A DNA stretch of 13,244 nt. It comes from Campylobacterota bacterium (lineage in GTDB: Bacteria > Campylobacterota > Campylobacteria > Campylobacterales > SZUA-545). Both the position numbers and the translations under genes were made by a program. Position 1 is the stretch's first letter. Every line of letters starts with the position of its first letter. The notes beneath the pieces were generated by a model. The model ran no database searches. It worked only from the letters and a program-made list of their open reading frames with translations, and was not told the origin of the DNA. The stretch is from NCBI GenBank assembly GCA_003561815.1, contig PWVP01000080.1, positions 1-13,244 of the forward strand. Reading direction: 5' to 3'. Positions 13,022-13,244 of the stretch are shown here, one piece after another.

Positions 13022-13244
13022 TTGCCACTGATCGATCTCAAGGGTATTCACAAGCAGTTTGATACCCGCAAGGTGCTCGAAGCGGTCGATTTCTCCATCG
13101 ATAGCGGCGAGCGGGTGGCGATCGTGGGCCAAAACGGCAGCGGCAAAAGCACGCTGATGAAGGTCGCGGCGGGCTGGATGGAGTGCGATAGCGGCGATCG
13201 GATGGTCCAGAACAATCTCACTATCGAGATGCTCGATCAAAACC
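13022..13244 (+). CDS. ABC-F family ATPase (N-terminal part)
   Basis: The first 74 residues of an ATP-binding cassette protein running off the right edge. Translation starts at TTG 13022, five nt after AAGGAG at 13011-13016; no in-frame ATG is better placed. The Walker A motif GQNGSGKST is at residues 39-47, followed by LMKVAAGWMECDSGD and then QNNLTIEMLDQN, the short strand-and-LDQ pattern seen in soluble ABC-F proteins (Uup/EttA/YheS type) that act on ribosomes, rather than in transporter ATPases. Which ABC-F subgroup cannot be told without the linker and the second cassette. It has no evident tie to hydrogenase. Confidence 0.82.
   Translation, partial: MPLIDLKGIHKQFDTRKVLEAVDFSIDSGERVAIVGQNGSGKSTLMKVAAGWMECDSGDRMVQNNLTIEMLDQN

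Noticed and set aside
12993..13031. Short upstream reading frame (ATG at 12993, 12 codons) before the ABC-F gene
   Set aside because: Its ATG overlaps the -10 box and lies before the predicted transcription start, so it would not be in the message.
1..13244. CRISPR arrays, insertion sequences, tRNA or rRNA genes
   Set aside because: No regularly spaced repeats, transposase-like frames, terminal inverted repeats or tRNA-like cloverleaf ends were seen; almost all bases are in recognised genes.

Overview
The window is dominated by one long rightward operon (about 428-12352) that encodes a membrane-bound group 1 [NiFe] uptake hydrogenase together with its whole maturation machinery, in the order hydA-hydB-hydC-hydD-hydE-hypF-nikR-hypB-hypC-hypD-hypE-hypA. 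The hydABCDE arrangement, the HydA/HydB/HydC sequences and the presence of the lineage-typical HydE point to a Campylobacterota (Epsilonproteobacteria) member that uses H2. The DNA is clearly GC-rich for that phylum, which suggests a Nitratifractor- or Hydrogenimonas-like lineage rather than Helicobacter or Campylobacter. The genus is an inference.

Layout. Positions 1-209 hold the start of a leftward gene for an unidentified exported protein, cut by the window edge. Positions 210-427 are a divergent regulatory region with an extended -10 promoter for the hyd operon and two short inverted repeats that could be operators. Positions 428-12352 are the twelve hyd/hyp/nikR genes, with no gap larger than 14 nt and mostly 1-8 nt stop/start overlaps. 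Positions 12349-12930 (minus) encode a peroxiredoxin-like thioredoxin-fold protein that converges on hypA. Positions 12931-13021 hold two back-to-back promoters. From 13022 an ABC-F type ATPase gene runs off the right edge.

How the genes work together. HydA (FeS subunit, Tat-exported) and HydB (Ni-Fe subunit) oxidise H2 outside the cytoplasmic membrane, and HydC (diheme cytochrome b) passes electrons to the quinone pool. HypF and HypE make the cyanide ligand from carbamoyl phosphate, HypC and HypD assemble Fe(CN)2CO, HypA and HypB insert nickel, and HydD cleaves the HydB C-terminal peptide. HydE is needed for hydrogenase activity in Helicobacter pylori but has no agreed biochemical role. NikR, a nickel-responsive repressor/activator, sits in the middle of the operon.

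Two observations stand out. First, HydA has Asn where the second cysteine ligand of the proximal [4Fe-4S] cluster should be, leaving only 10 of the 11 expected ligands. Second, HydE reads as a full-length, degenerate paralogue of HypF, the gene directly downstream: it keeps the order of acylphosphatase-like, YrdC-like and Kae1-like regions but lacks the zinc fingers and the catalytic motifs. I saw no mobile elements, CRISPR arrays, rRNA or tRNA genes.
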